From: Catenulispora sp. GP43
GTDB taxonomy: Bacteria; Actinomycetota; Actinomycetes; Streptomycetales; Catenulisporaceae
Length of the DNA: 64,000 nt
Assembly: GCF_041260665.1 (NCBI RefSeq)
Contig: NZ_JBGCCT010000004.1
Coordinates: forward strand, 124,001-188,000
Reading direction: 5' to 3'
In this document: positions 1 to 8,118 of the stretch, one piece after another
Layout of the letters: every line of letters starts with the position of its first letter
Numbering within the stretch: position 1 is the first letter of the stretch
Position numbers and translations under genes: made by a program
Notes under the pieces: model-generated
The model's input: the letters and a program-made list of their open reading frames with translations, nothing else
What the model was told of the DNA's origin: nothing
The model's database searches: none

Positions 1-1002
1 CTCCGCGGCGTGCGGCAGCCCCCAGCCGGTGTGGTCCTCCTCGACCGGCGCGCCCGCGACGGCCACCGGCAGGATCGCGTCGTCGCGGTAGGTGACCGCG
101 GTGACGTGCAGGACCGGCTTGGGCGAGTGGCTGCCCCGATCCAGATAGCCGGGGTACTCCCCCATCGGGCCCTCGTCGGCCACGTCGGTCAGCGAGACCC
201 GGCCCTCGATGACGATCTCGGCCGTGGCCGGGACCAGCAGGTCCACCGTCTCGGCCGGGACCAGCTCCAGCCCCTCGCCGAAGTAGCCGCCCAGGAAGTG
301 CGCCTCGTCGTCGCCCTCGGGCAGCGGCATGCCGCCGACGTAGGGCAGCGCCGGTTCGACGCCGAGTGCGACGGCGATCGGCAGGTCCTCGCCCCGCTTC
401 TCCCACAGGGCCCTGATGATGCCCAGGTGCTGCGGCGGCGGAATGAGGCAGGCCAGCCGGTTCCGGTCGACCAGCATCATGCGGTTCACCGACCAGTTGG
501 TCCAGGAACCGTCCGGGGTCTTGGCGATGTTCATGCCGTAGGACTGGATGTAGCGCCCGCCGTCGCCGTCGTGGATCAGCGGCGTGGGGAACTTCAGCAG
601 GTCGACCTCGTCGCCCTTCATGATGTTCTCCTTGCACGGCGCCTCCGAGGCGTCCACCACCCGCGGCGGCACCGGCTCGCGCTGCCGCGCGTCGGCCAGC
701 GCGGTGACGATGTCCGCGCCGCCGGTGCCGGCCGGCAGGCCCAGCGCCAGCGCGATGCGGGAGTACGTCAGACCGGGCTGCGCCGACAGCCCGCCCGGCG
801 CCGACAGGACCCGGAAGCCCTTCTCGATACCGGTGATCGTGGTGAACAGCGGAGCCGGCGCGCGCAGCTCGTACGTCCGGCGCGCGACGGCGCCGATCTC
901 CAGGTTCCAGTCGACTTCCTTCTCGATCGGCTGCACCTCGCCGATCGCCGCCAGGTCGTCGATGAATTCGCGCAGGCTCTTGGGGTGTTTCAGGGGTTCC
1001 AC
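1..1002 (-). CDS. UbiD-family (prenylated-FMN) decarboxylase, 3' end outside window
   Basis: The reverse strand is open from a GTG at 1002 to the window edge, giving 334 residues without a stop. The GTG follows AAGGAGG by eight bases. The protein opens MEPLKHPKSLREFIDDL, typical of UbiD N-termini. It carries the family segment WSVNRMML around residue 190, which supplies the catalytic Arg. It also has an EGP-M-GEYPGY motif that lines up with the two catalytic glutamates of the E-R-E network of Fdc1/UbiD enzymes. The family performs reversible non-oxidative decarboxylation of aromatic or alpha,beta-unsaturated acids with prenylated FMN made by a UbiX partner, which is not visible here. It lies 80 bp downstream of the SARP regulator on the same strand, so co-regulation is plausible. 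The C-terminal part is missing because of the window boundary. The substrate is unknown. Confidence 0.9.
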   Translation of the reverse strand, partial: MEPLKHPKSLREFIDDLAAIGEVQPIEKEVDWNLEIGAVARRTYELRAPAPLFTTITGIEKGFRVLSAPGGLSAQPGLTYSRIALALGLPAGTGGADIVTALADARQREPVPPRVVDASEAPCKENIMKGDEVDLLKFPTPLIHDGDGGRYIQSYGMNIAKTPDGSWTNWSVNRMMLVDRNRLACLIPPPQHLGIIRALWEKRGEDLPIAVALGVEPALPYVGGMPLPEGDDEAHFLGGYFGEGLELVPAETVDLLVPATAEIVIEGRVSLTDVADEGPMGEYPGYLDRGSHSPKPVLHVTAVTYRDDAILPVAVAGAPVEEDHTGWGLPHAAE

Positions 1003-1082
1003 GGGGACGTCCTCCTTCGGTTCGGAGGCCGACGGTAGGAAGGCGCGACAACGCGGACGTATCTCGGCGATATCTCCGCCGC

Positions 1083-3590
1083 TCAGGCCGTGGCGGACGC
1101 CGCCGCGGTCCCGATGGTGTCCGAGCAGGCGCAGGAGCAGGCCCCGAGTCCGCCGGCGGCATGGTCCTGCCCGGCCCGGTGATCCCGCCGACGGGGGTGC
1201 GCTGCGGCCAGGCCGCGCTCGGATTCGCAGACGCCTGCGACGTCGCCGAGGGACCGGTACAGCCGCAGGGCGCGCCCGAATTGGAAACGCGCGGTGTCGT
1301 ACTCGCCGGCGAACGCCAGGGCGCGCCCGATCTGCCGATAGGCGCGCGCCTGGGCCGCCGGGTCGCCGAGCCGCTTGGCCGCAGCCAGGCCGATCCGGGC
1401 CTGGCGGGCGTCGTCGTGCCAGCGGCCGCGCAGCATGAGGCTGCACGACTGGGTCGCCGCCAGGCGCCAGGCGTAGGAATCGAAGCCGGCCGCCGCGGCG
1501 TGCGCCACCAGCGCCATCAGGACGTTCTGCTCCTGGTCCAGCCACGCCATGCCCGCGCGCTCCTCGGTGAAGGGCCGCGCCGCCAGGCCCGGCGGCAGCG
1601 GTACGCGGTCGGGCTCGATCCCGGTCGGCAGCGAGGTGTGGCTACGCTCCCCGGCCACGGCCCACAGCAGGTGGTATTCGAGCAACCGGTGCTGGGCCGC
1701 GCGGCGCTGCTCGGCGGTGGTGTCCTGCTCGACGAGCTCGGTGGCGAAGGCGCGCACCAGGCCGTGCATCGTGTAGCGGCCCAGGGTCGTCTCGGTCAGC
1801 AGGTTCACCGCGGCCAGCTCGGCGACCAGCGGCGCCGCCTCGGACGGCGGGAGGTCCGCCAGGGCCGCGACCGCCGGCACGGTGATCTCAGGGCCCGGAT
1901 GCAGTCCGAGGAAGCGCAGCGTCCGGGCCGCGGCCGCCGGCAGCTGCCGGTACGACCAGGACAGGACGTTGCGGACGTCGCTCGTGTCGTCCCCGGGGTT
2001 CAGCGCGTTGAGCGCGTTGGACTCCAGCTGGGCGGCGAGCGCCTCCAGCGGGACGTTCGCCAGGACCACGGCCCGGGCGGCGGCGACGGCCAGAGCCAAC
2101 GGCAGGTTGCCGCAGCGGTCGGCGATCGCCTCGATCGCGCGCTCCCGGCCCGAGACCCGGCCCGGCCCCAGCCGGCGCGCCAGCAGCTCGTGCGAGTCGG
2201 CCGCCGTCAGCGGCTCCAGCGTGAGCGCCTCGGCGCCGTCCAGCGCGACCAGCCCGGTCAGGCACCGGCGGCTGGTGACCAGGGCGCGGGCGGCGCCGGC
2301 GGGCAGAAGGGGACGGGCCTGGGAGGCGTCGCGGGCGTTGTCGATGACCAGCAGGACCCGCCGGGCGGCGACCCGGCTCCGGTACAGCGCCGCACGGCCC
2401 TGCGGCGTGGCGGGCACCTCCTCGGGCGGTACGCCGAGGAAGTCCAGCAGGGCGCTGACGGCGGCGTCGGTGGACAGCGGCCGGCCGTCGGCGGCGAATC
2501 CGTTGAGGTCCAGGTACATCCGGCCGTCGGGGAAGGCCGCGGCGGCCTCGTGGGCCCAGGTCAGCGCCACGGTGGTCTTGCCGACCCCGGCCGGGCCGGA
2601 CAGCACTCCGACCCGGCAGACCGACTCGGCTTCGCGGGCATCGCTGGCATCGCGGGCGTCACGGGGGTCGCGGGCCTCGTCGGGACCGGCGAGCAGGCGT
2701 GTGAGCGCGGCCAGTTCCGTACGCCGGCCGACGACCAGCCGCGGTCGGGGCGGAAGCTGCGAGGGCGCGGCCGGGGCGGGTAGCAGGTGCTTGCCGCCGC
2801 GATGAGCCACCTCCCGATCGGCGCGCCACACCGCGACCACTTCCGACACAGGCGCTTCCTGCAGCACCAGCTGATGCAGCAAGCGCAGACACGGCGACGG
2901 ATCCGATCCGACGGCCTCCCGCAGCCGGGCCCGGACCGCGCGATAGGCGTCCAGCGCCTCGGTCCGCCGGCCGGCGCCGTACAACGCGACCAGACGCCGC
3001 TCGTGGAGCGTGTCGAGGAACGGATGCGCGGCTATCAGGGCACTGAGCAGCGGCAGGGCCCGCTCGAACTGCCCCAGGCACAGCAGCGCGTCCAGGCGGG
3101 TCTCCTCCAGACGCAGACGCAGCGCGTCGAGCGCCGGACGGCAGTCGCCCTGGAGCCGCTCGCAGGGTACGTCCTCCAGCGGGTCGCCCCGCCACAGCGC
3201 CAGCCCCTCGTCGGCCAGCTGCCCGCCGGCCTCGAAACCGCCGCCGCACAACGCGTCTCGGGCCCGGGACTCCAGGGCGGCGGCGTGGAGGTGGTCGAGC
3301 TCGCACGGATCACGCACGTCCAGCAGATATCCGCCGGACGCCGTCCGGAGCCGCCCGGACGCCTCTCCCATGGTGCGGCGCAGCCGGGCGACGTAGTTCA
3401 GCACCGCGGCCTTGGCGCTCGACGGTTTCGCCTGCGGCCACAGGGCTTCGGTCAGGAAGTCGGTGGAGACGGTGTGGTTCGGGCGCAGCGCCAGGGTGGC
3501 CAGGATGACGCGCTGCTTGGCGGCGGCGACCGGCGTCGGGTCCGCGGCACCGGTCCCGACCCGCACCGGTCCCAGGATCGCCACGTGCAT
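1083..3590 (-). CDS. AfsR/SARP-family transcriptional regulator (BTAD plus NB-ARC)
   Basis: 835 residues from the ATG at 3590 (MHVAILGPVRV). GGGGAGGAGC lies just upstream, which favours this start over one 11 codons earlier. Residues 1-90 form the OmpR-like winged helix of SARP activators. Residues 95-245 match the bacterial transcriptional activation (BTAD) domain. An NB-ARC ATPase follows, with Walker A GPAGVGKTT, a VLLVIDNARD Walker B region and a VTSRR sensor. After the ATPase only one or two TPR-like helices remain before an abrupt Ala-rich tail, so the TPR array is shorter than in AfsR. SARPs bind direct repeats and activate biosynthetic genes. It is divergent from the M24-like gene at 3732 and upstream of the UbiD gene. 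Family assignment is firm. Targets are inferred only from position. Confidence 0.92.
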   Translation of the reverse strand: MHVAILGPVRVGTGAADPTPVAAAKQRVILATLALRPNHTVSTDFLTEALWPQAKPSSAKAAVLNYVARLRRTMGEASGRLRTASGGYLLDVRDPCELDHLHAAALESRARDALCGGGFEAGGQLADEGLALWRGDPLEDVPCERLQGDCRPALDALRLRLEETRLDALLCLGQFERALPLLSALIAAHPFLDTLHERRLVALYGAGRRTEALDAYRAVRARLREAVGSDPSPCLRLLHQLVLQEAPVSEVVAVWRADREVAHRGGKHLLPAPAAPSQLPPRPRLVVGRRTELAALTRLLAGPDEARDPRDARDASDAREAESVCRVGVLSGPAGVGKTTVALTWAHEAAAAFPDGRMYLDLNGFAADGRPLSTDAAVSALLDFLGVPPEEVPATPQGRAALYRSRVAARRVLLVIDNARDASQARPLLPAGAARALVTSRRCLTGLVALDGAEALTLEPLTAADSHELLARRLGPGRVSGRERAIEAIADRCGNLPLALAVAAARAVVLANVPLEALAAQLESNALNALNPGDDTSDVRNVLSWSYRQLPAAAARTLRFLGLHPGPEITVPAVAALADLPPSEAAPLVAELAAVNLLTETTLGRYTMHGLVRAFATELVEQDTTAEQRRAAQHRLLEYHLLWAVAGERSHTSLPTGIEPDRVPLPPGLAARPFTEERAGMAWLDQEQNVLMALVAHAAAAGFDSYAWRLAATQSCSLMLRGRWHDDARQARIGLAAAKRLGDPAAQARAYRQIGRALAFAGEYDTARFQFGRALRLYRSLGDVAGVCESERGLAAAHPRRRDHRAGQDHAAGGLGACSCACSDTIGTAAASATA

Positions 3591-3731
3591 CCCAGCTCCT
3601 CCCCGCTGATGATCTGCTGGCATCCAAAACCCTAACTCCTCTTCTCAGTGGGGGGCGCGCGTTATCGGCGGGATAGGTCTGGCTCCTAGCTTGCGGCCGT
3701 AAGCACCCTGACCCGAGCTTGAGGAGCAACC

Positions 3732-4976
3732 ATGCTGTCCGTCCCCACGTACTCCGCGGCCGAGCGCGACCGGCGCTGGGAGGTGGCCAGGGAACTGATG
3801 GCCTCCGAGGGCCTCGACGCGCTGGTCGCCTACGGCGAGCGCGAATGCGCGGACCTCGCGCCCTTCGCCCCGGACACGTACTTCACCAACGACCGGCCCG
3901 GGTCGATCGTCGTCTTCTGCCGCGACGCCGACCCGGTGCAGCTGGTCTGGTCCACGCTGCCGATCCAGGACCACATCGAGGCGATGAAGCGCGGCGACCA
4001 GCTGTGGATCCCGCCGCACGACATCCGGGTCGGCCGGAACGCGGCCGGCGTCGTGGAGGTGCTGCGCGAACACCGGCTGGAGAACGCGACGATCGGCGTG
4101 CTCGGCCTGGACCCGTTCCCGCCGTTCCACATCCTGCCGATCATGCCGTACGCGCTGTGGTCCGAGGTCCTGGCCGAGCTGCCCGGCGCCACGTTCAAGC
4201 AAGTCGGCATGAGCTACCTGTTCGCGACCATCCGCCAGTCCGAGGAGGAGCTCGCGGTCATCCGCTACTCGGCCGACGCCGGGGAGGCGATGGCGCGCGC
4301 CATGCTGGAGGCCACGGCCCCCGGCGTCGACGAGGCCGAGATCTTCACCGCCGGCATGTCCGCCGCCTTCCGGCGTGGTTGTGCGGCCCCGCAGATGCTG
4401 CTGTGGTCCGGGCCCGGTTTCATCTCCTGGGGCTCCCCGGCTTGGGCGTACCGGCCGCAGAGCCCGCGGGTCGTCGCCGAGGGCGACGTCGTCATGGCCG
4501 AGGCGTTCTGCCGGTTCGGGATGAAGGAGACCCAGACCCAGGTCGCGATCGCGGTCGGCGATCTTCATCCGGACCTTGAGGAGGCCGCGGTCATCGCCCG
4601 CGCGGCGTACGAGGCGGGGCTGGCCGCGGCGGTCGTCGGCAACACGTTCGGGGACCTGGCCGGGGCGATGCTCGGAGTGCTCAAGGAAGCCGGCGCGTGG
4701 AACGTGCACCCGATGGTGCACACGCTCAACCCCTACGGACCGGTGTGCGGCTTCGGCCAGGGACTGCGCCGGGTGCCGGAGGCGCTGGAGTACGGGCGGC
4801 TGTTCGAGCTGCCGACGATGGGCGGCGAGCTGCCGCTGGCGCCCGGCATGACGTTCGCGTTCGAGCCGAACGCGGTGGTCGACGGCAAGGCGGTGAACCT
4901 GGGCTGCACTGTCGTCATCGGACAGGACGGCCCGATCGAGCTCAATCCGTTCACGGCACAGTTGCTGCGGGCCTGA
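3732..4976 (+). CDS. M24 (creatinase/prolidase-fold) protein with degenerate metal site
   Basis: 414 residues; the ATG follows TTGAGGAGCAACC. The N-terminal ~170 residues resemble the creatinase N-domain, and the rest resembles the pita-bread M24 catalytic domain (EEELAVIRYSADAGEAMARAM entry helix). Canonical M24 peptidases use D, D, H, E, E as metal ligands. Here the first two regions read MAEAF and KETQTQ, the histidine loop reads HTLNPYGPVCG, one E survives in FAFEPN, and the last ligand region is NLGCTVV without E. Metal-dependent peptidase activity is therefore unlikely. Creatinase itself works without metal, so hydrolysis of a small C-N substrate remains possible. It is divergent from the SARP gene and followed by an FAD oxidase. 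Fold assignment is good; function is open. Confidence 0.82.
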   Translation: MLSVPTYSAAERDRRWEVARELMASEGLDALVAYGERECADLAPFAPDTYFTNDRPGSIVVFCRDADPVQLVWSTLPIQDHIEAMKRGDQLWIPPHDIRVGRNAAGVVEVLREHRLENATIGVLGLDPFPPFHILPIMPYALWSEVLAELPGATFKQVGMSYLFATIRQSEEELAVIRYSADAGEAMARAMLEATAPGVDEAEIFTAGMSAAFRRGCAAPQMLLWSGPGFISWGSPAWAYRPQSPRVVAEGDVVMAEAFCRFGMKETQTQVAIAVGDLHPDLEEAAVIARAAYEAGLAAAVVGNTFGDLAGAMLGVLKEAGAWNVHPMVHTLNPYGPVCGFGQGLRRVPEALEYGRLFELPTMGGELPLAPGMTFAFEPNAVVDGKAVNLGCTVVIGQDGPIELNPFTAQLLRA

Positions 4977-5247
4977 GGCCGGTGCGACGTTTCACTCCTC
5001 AACGCCGATGAGGACGACGAACACGCGACCACCGTCCGCCGGCAATCCCCCGCCGCGGCGCGCATAGGCCGCAACGGACACCGAACCGCTGGTGGAGACA
5101 CCGCGCCTGCCACCGCGGCCCCGGCATGACGTAAGCGATCCAAGCCGACCGCCCCGCGAACCAGAGCGTCAATTGACTGATGTCCCACCGACGCCGCGCG
5201 GGTCAGGGTGACCTGGCCCGCAAGCGTTGAAAGGACAAGCCACCACC

Positions 5248-6642
5248 ATGACCGTCATCGGCGACCCCGAGGATGAGCGCGCGACACCAGCGGCCGGCAT
5301 CACCGGAACAGTCCTAGTGCCGGGAGACGACGAATACGCGGCGCAGACCGCGCTGTTCAACCTCCACCTCCCACTGACCCCGGACATCGTGGTGATCCCG
5401 GCCGACGCCGCGGACGTGCAGGCCGCCGTCCGGTACGCGGCCGACCGGAAGATGCCCATCGCGGTGAAGAACAGCGGCCACCAGGTCGTCCTGCCCGCCG
5501 AGGGCGGCCTGCTGATCAACACCCATCTCATGCGCGGCGTCGCCGTCGACCCGGAGCGCCGCACCGCCCGCGTCGAGGCCGGCACGCGCTGGCACGAGGT
5601 CCTCGAAGCGACCGAACCGCACGGCCTGGCGCCGATTCCCGGCTCCGCCCCGCACATCGGCGTCGTCGGCTACACCCTCGGCGGCGGGCTCAGCCCCGTC
5701 TTCGGCCGCAGCAAGGGATACGCGGCCGACCATGTCGTCTCCCTGGACGTCGTCACCGCCGACGGGGAGCTGCGCAAGGCCGCCGCGGACAGCGAACCGG
5801 ACCTGTTCTGGGCCGTGCGCGGCTGCAAGGGCAACTTCGGCGTGGTCACCGCGATCGAGATCGAGCTGTTCCCCGTCACCCGCGTCTACGGCGGCGGCGT
5901 CTACTTCCCCGGCGAGCACACCGCCGAGATCCTGCACGCCTGGCGGTCCTGGGTGGCCACGCTGCCCGAGGAGGCCACCTCGTCGGTGGCCGTGCTGCGG
6001 CTGCCGGACCTGCCGCAGCTGCCCGAACCGCTGCGCGGGGCGTTCGTGCTGCACCTGCGGTTCGCCCACCTCGGCAGCGCGCAGGACGGGGAACGGCTGC
6101 TGGCGCCCATGCGCGCGATCGCACCGGCGCTGATCGACGCCGTGGCGGACATGCCGATCACCGGGATCGGCGCCATCCACAGCGATCCCGTCGACCCGGC
6201 GCCGTACTGGGACCGGGTGACGACCCTGCGGGACCTGCCCGCCGAGGCCCTCGACGCGCTGATCGCCGCGGTCGGGCCGGACTCCGGCTGCGGCCTCACG
6301 AGTGTGGAGATCCGGCACCTGGGCGGCGCACTGTCACGGGAGGCGGCGGTGCCGAACGCGGTGCCCAGCCGCGAGGCCCGGTTCACCGTCTTCGGGATCG
6401 GGATCGGGCCGGCGCAGTTCGAAGCCGGGCTCACCGCTCAGCTGGAGAACTTCGTCGACGTGCTCAAGCCCTGGTCCACTCCGCACCTCATCCCGAACTT
6501 CCTCTCGCCCTGGGAGGCGACCACCCCGGAAGCGGTGCGTGAGATCTACGGCGCGGCGAAGTACGAGCGGCTGCTCGAGGTGAAGGCGACGTACGACCCG
6601 GAAAACCTCTTCCGGGTCAACCACAACGTCCGCGCCCTCTGA
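5248..6642 (+). CDS. FAD-linked oxidase, berberine-bridge-like (PCMH/BBE)
   Basis: 464 residues from the ATG at 5248 (MTVIGDPEDERATP). An in-frame TTG at 5227 is possible, but AAAGGA at 5230-5235 serves the ATG. The FAD-binding PCMH domain covers about residues 40-220 and includes KNSGH, whose His78 should carry the 8-alpha-histidyl FAD. The VVGYTLGGGLS loop has no cysteine at the position used for the second covalent bond in bicovalent enzymes, so a mono-covalent flavin is expected. The C-terminus has the BBE signature YDPENLFRVNHNV. The family oxidises alcohols, sugars or biosynthetic intermediates using O2. A 271-bp gap separates it from the M24-like gene. It ends back-to-back with the next gene. 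The substrate is unknown. Confidence 0.9.
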   Translation: MTVIGDPEDERATPAAGITGTVLVPGDDEYAAQTALFNLHLPLTPDIVVIPADAADVQAAVRYAADRKMPIAVKNSGHQVVLPAEGGLLINTHLMRGVAVDPERRTARVEAGTRWHEVLEATEPHGLAPIPGSAPHIGVVGYTLGGGLSPVFGRSKGYAADHVVSLDVVTADGELRKAAADSEPDLFWAVRGCKGNFGVVTAIEIELFPVTRVYGGGVYFPGEHTAEILHAWRSWVATLPEEATSSVAVLRLPDLPQLPEPLRGAFVLHLRFAHLGSAQDGERLLAPMRAIAPALIDAVADMPITGIGAIHSDPVDPAPYWDRVTTLRDLPAEALDALIAAVGPDSGCGLTSVEIRHLGGALSREAAVPNAVPSREARFTVFGIGIGPAQFEAGLTAQLENFVDVLKPWSTPHLIPNFLSPWEATTPEAVREIYGAAKYERLLEVKATYDPENLFRVNHNVRAL

Positions 6643-7179
6643 TCAGCCCTGACCGTGCTGGTCGCTCGGGGCGGGGTCCGGCGAGTACGAACCCTGCCCC
6701 GGCACCTGCAGCGGGACGCCGAGCTGCTCGGCACCCTCGACGGCGTGCGGCATGGCGGTGATGAAGTGCTGGACGTCGGAGTTCCAGATCCGGTGGAAGT
6801 TCAGCCGCTTCGGCTTGGTCTCACCGGGGAAGGCGAAGTACATCCGGCTCCAGAGCAGCCAGCCCTTCTTGATGCCGGTGATCGGGGAGGCCGTGATCGG
6901 CACCGCGAAGACGAACTCCTTCGGCTTGTTGGTCACCCGGGCCGCCCGGTGGATGACCAGGCTGGTGTTCGTCAGGGTGATGAAGTAGTAGTCGCGCATC
7001 GAGTAGATCACGATGCCGATCAGCCCGCCGACGAACGGGATGCGCTCCAGGACGTGGGCCAGCCACGGGCTCAGCCCGGTCTCGCAGTGGACGCACGCGA
7101 CGAACCGCTCCCCGGGCGGCGCGACCTGCGAGAGGTTCTCGATGACTTGCTTGCGCATTCCCGCTCTGGTCAACGCCAT
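6643..7179 (-). CDS. Hypothetical protein with possible membrane-hairpin/PH-like region
   Basis: 178 residues, ATG at 7179 preceded by GATGAGGCACC. Residues 25-35 contain a CVHCETG pair that could bind metal or form a disulfide. A hydrophobic stretch around residues 45-60 (IPFVGGLIGIVIYSM) may be membrane-associated. The following YYFITLTNTSLVIHRA segment looks like a small beta-rich PH-like fold, as in bacterial proteins that regulate or coat membranes. The last 25 residues are Pro/Gln-rich and disordered. No catalytic motif is visible. It converges on the FAD oxidase, with the two stop codons side by side. No function can be assigned. Confidence 0.75.
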   Translation of the reverse strand: MALTRAGMRKQVIENLSQVAPPGERFVACVHCETGLSPWLAHVLERIPFVGGLIGIVIYSMRDYYFITLTNTSLVIHRAARVTNKPKEFVFAVPITASPITGIKKGWLLWSRMYFAFPGETKPKRLNFHRIWNSDVQHFITAMPHAVEGAEQLGVPLQVPGQGSYSPDPAPSDQHGQG

Positions 7180-7311
7180 GAAGGTGCCTCATCTGGGGTA
7201 GTGGCGGGCCGGCTGTGCGCCGGGGCCCGGAACCGGCGACGTGCGCGACGGCTCGGCCGAAGGTATCGGCCCGGCAGGGCGGATTCAATGTCCGGTCAAG
7301 CTTCGAGTCCG

Positions 7312-7335
7312 GTATTGAGGGGAAACCCCGATACG
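7312..7335 (-). terminator. Imperfect hairpin downstream of the oxygenase operon
   Basis: The sequence GGTAT-tga-GGGG-AAA-CCCC-g-ATAC can fold with GTAT/ATAC and GGGG/CCCC arms around a three-base loop. It sits 13 bases past the stop of the second AlkB-like gene (minus strand) and ahead of the next gene. A terminator role is inferred; no U-tract is present. Confidence 0.35.
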
Positions 7336-7347
7336 GCGCGGCCACGG

Positions 7348-8118
7348 TCAGACGGGCGGCATCAGATCACTCTCGCTGACGGTGTACGCCAGCAGGGGGT
7401 AGGTGAAGTCCACTTCGGTGTTCTCGCGACGCCGTAGTCGGTAGAACTCGCGCCGCTGGTCGTCGTCGGCCGCCGTGAGGCGCGCGCCTTGCGGAAGGCG
7501 CACCTCCTCGTCCCGGAACCGGACGAGGGTCTTCGACGTTCGAAAGGTCACGCCCAACCATTGGTTGTCCGCGTTCTCGGCGGGCCCCTCCAAGACGATC
7601 CTGTGCCTGAGGCGCCGGTTCAAATCGACCGAGAACACGACGACTCCGTTGTGGACCAAGGCGACCTCGAACTTCTCGCCGCCGGATTCCTTCGATTCGA
7701 AGATCAGCTTTCTCGGCGGACCCGCCTCAGGATGCCGGTAACAGGAGAAGACGGCGATGGACGACTCGTCGGCCAGGTCGAGGGCCTGGTCGGAATGGGC
7801 GCCCATGGTGGTGTAAGCGTTCGTGTAACCCTCGATCAGGGCATTGTTGAAGCCGACCGAAAGCGCCGCGCGTTCTTGAATACGCTGCGCCAGCTGGTCG
7901 TGCACCGGTCGGAAACGCTGCGCCGGGTTGCCGTAGCCGGTGGTGGTGCGCACGAGCGGCACATCACCCGCCTCGCCGACCTTGACCAGCACGGCGCCTC
8001 GCCGGCCCTTTCCGACGTCTTCCCAACTGACCGAGGCGGACAGCTCCTCGACGACATCGGCCTTGGCAGACAAGGCAAACGAGCGGATCCCGTCGGAGAT
8101 CCTAGATTCGGGGAGCAT
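7348..8118 (-). CDS. AlkB-like 2-oxoglutarate/Fe(II) oxygenase, second of a pair
   Basis: 256 residues, ATG at 8118 preceded by GGGGGA. The first 17 bases overlap the end of the upstream gene, so translation is probably coupled. Residues 90-180 show the double-stranded beta-helix pattern of AlkB relatives: NNALIEGYTNAY, then GAHSDQ supplying the HxD iron ligands, a strand with FSCYRHP, then VHNGVVVFSVDLNRRLRHRI supplying the distal His. The C-terminal ~60 residues are charged and not recognised. AlkB relatives demethylate nucleic acids or proteins, or hydroxylate small molecules. Partnering with another AlkB-like protein and a TPR/membrane protein is unusual. Fold is fairly secure; the substrate is unknown. 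Confidence 0.75.
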   Translation of the reverse strand: MLPESRISDGIRSFALSAKADVVEELSASVSWEDVGKGRRGAVLVKVGEAGDVPLVRTTTGYGNPAQRFRPVHDQLAQRIQERAALSVGFNNALIEGYTNAYTTMGAHSDQALDLADESSIAVFSCYRHPEAGPPRKLIFESKESGGEKFEVALVHNGVVVFSVDLNRRLRHRIVLEGPAENADNQWLGVTFRTSKTLVRFRDEEVRLPQGARLTAADDDQRREFYRLRRRENTEVDFTYPLLAYTVSESDLMPPV

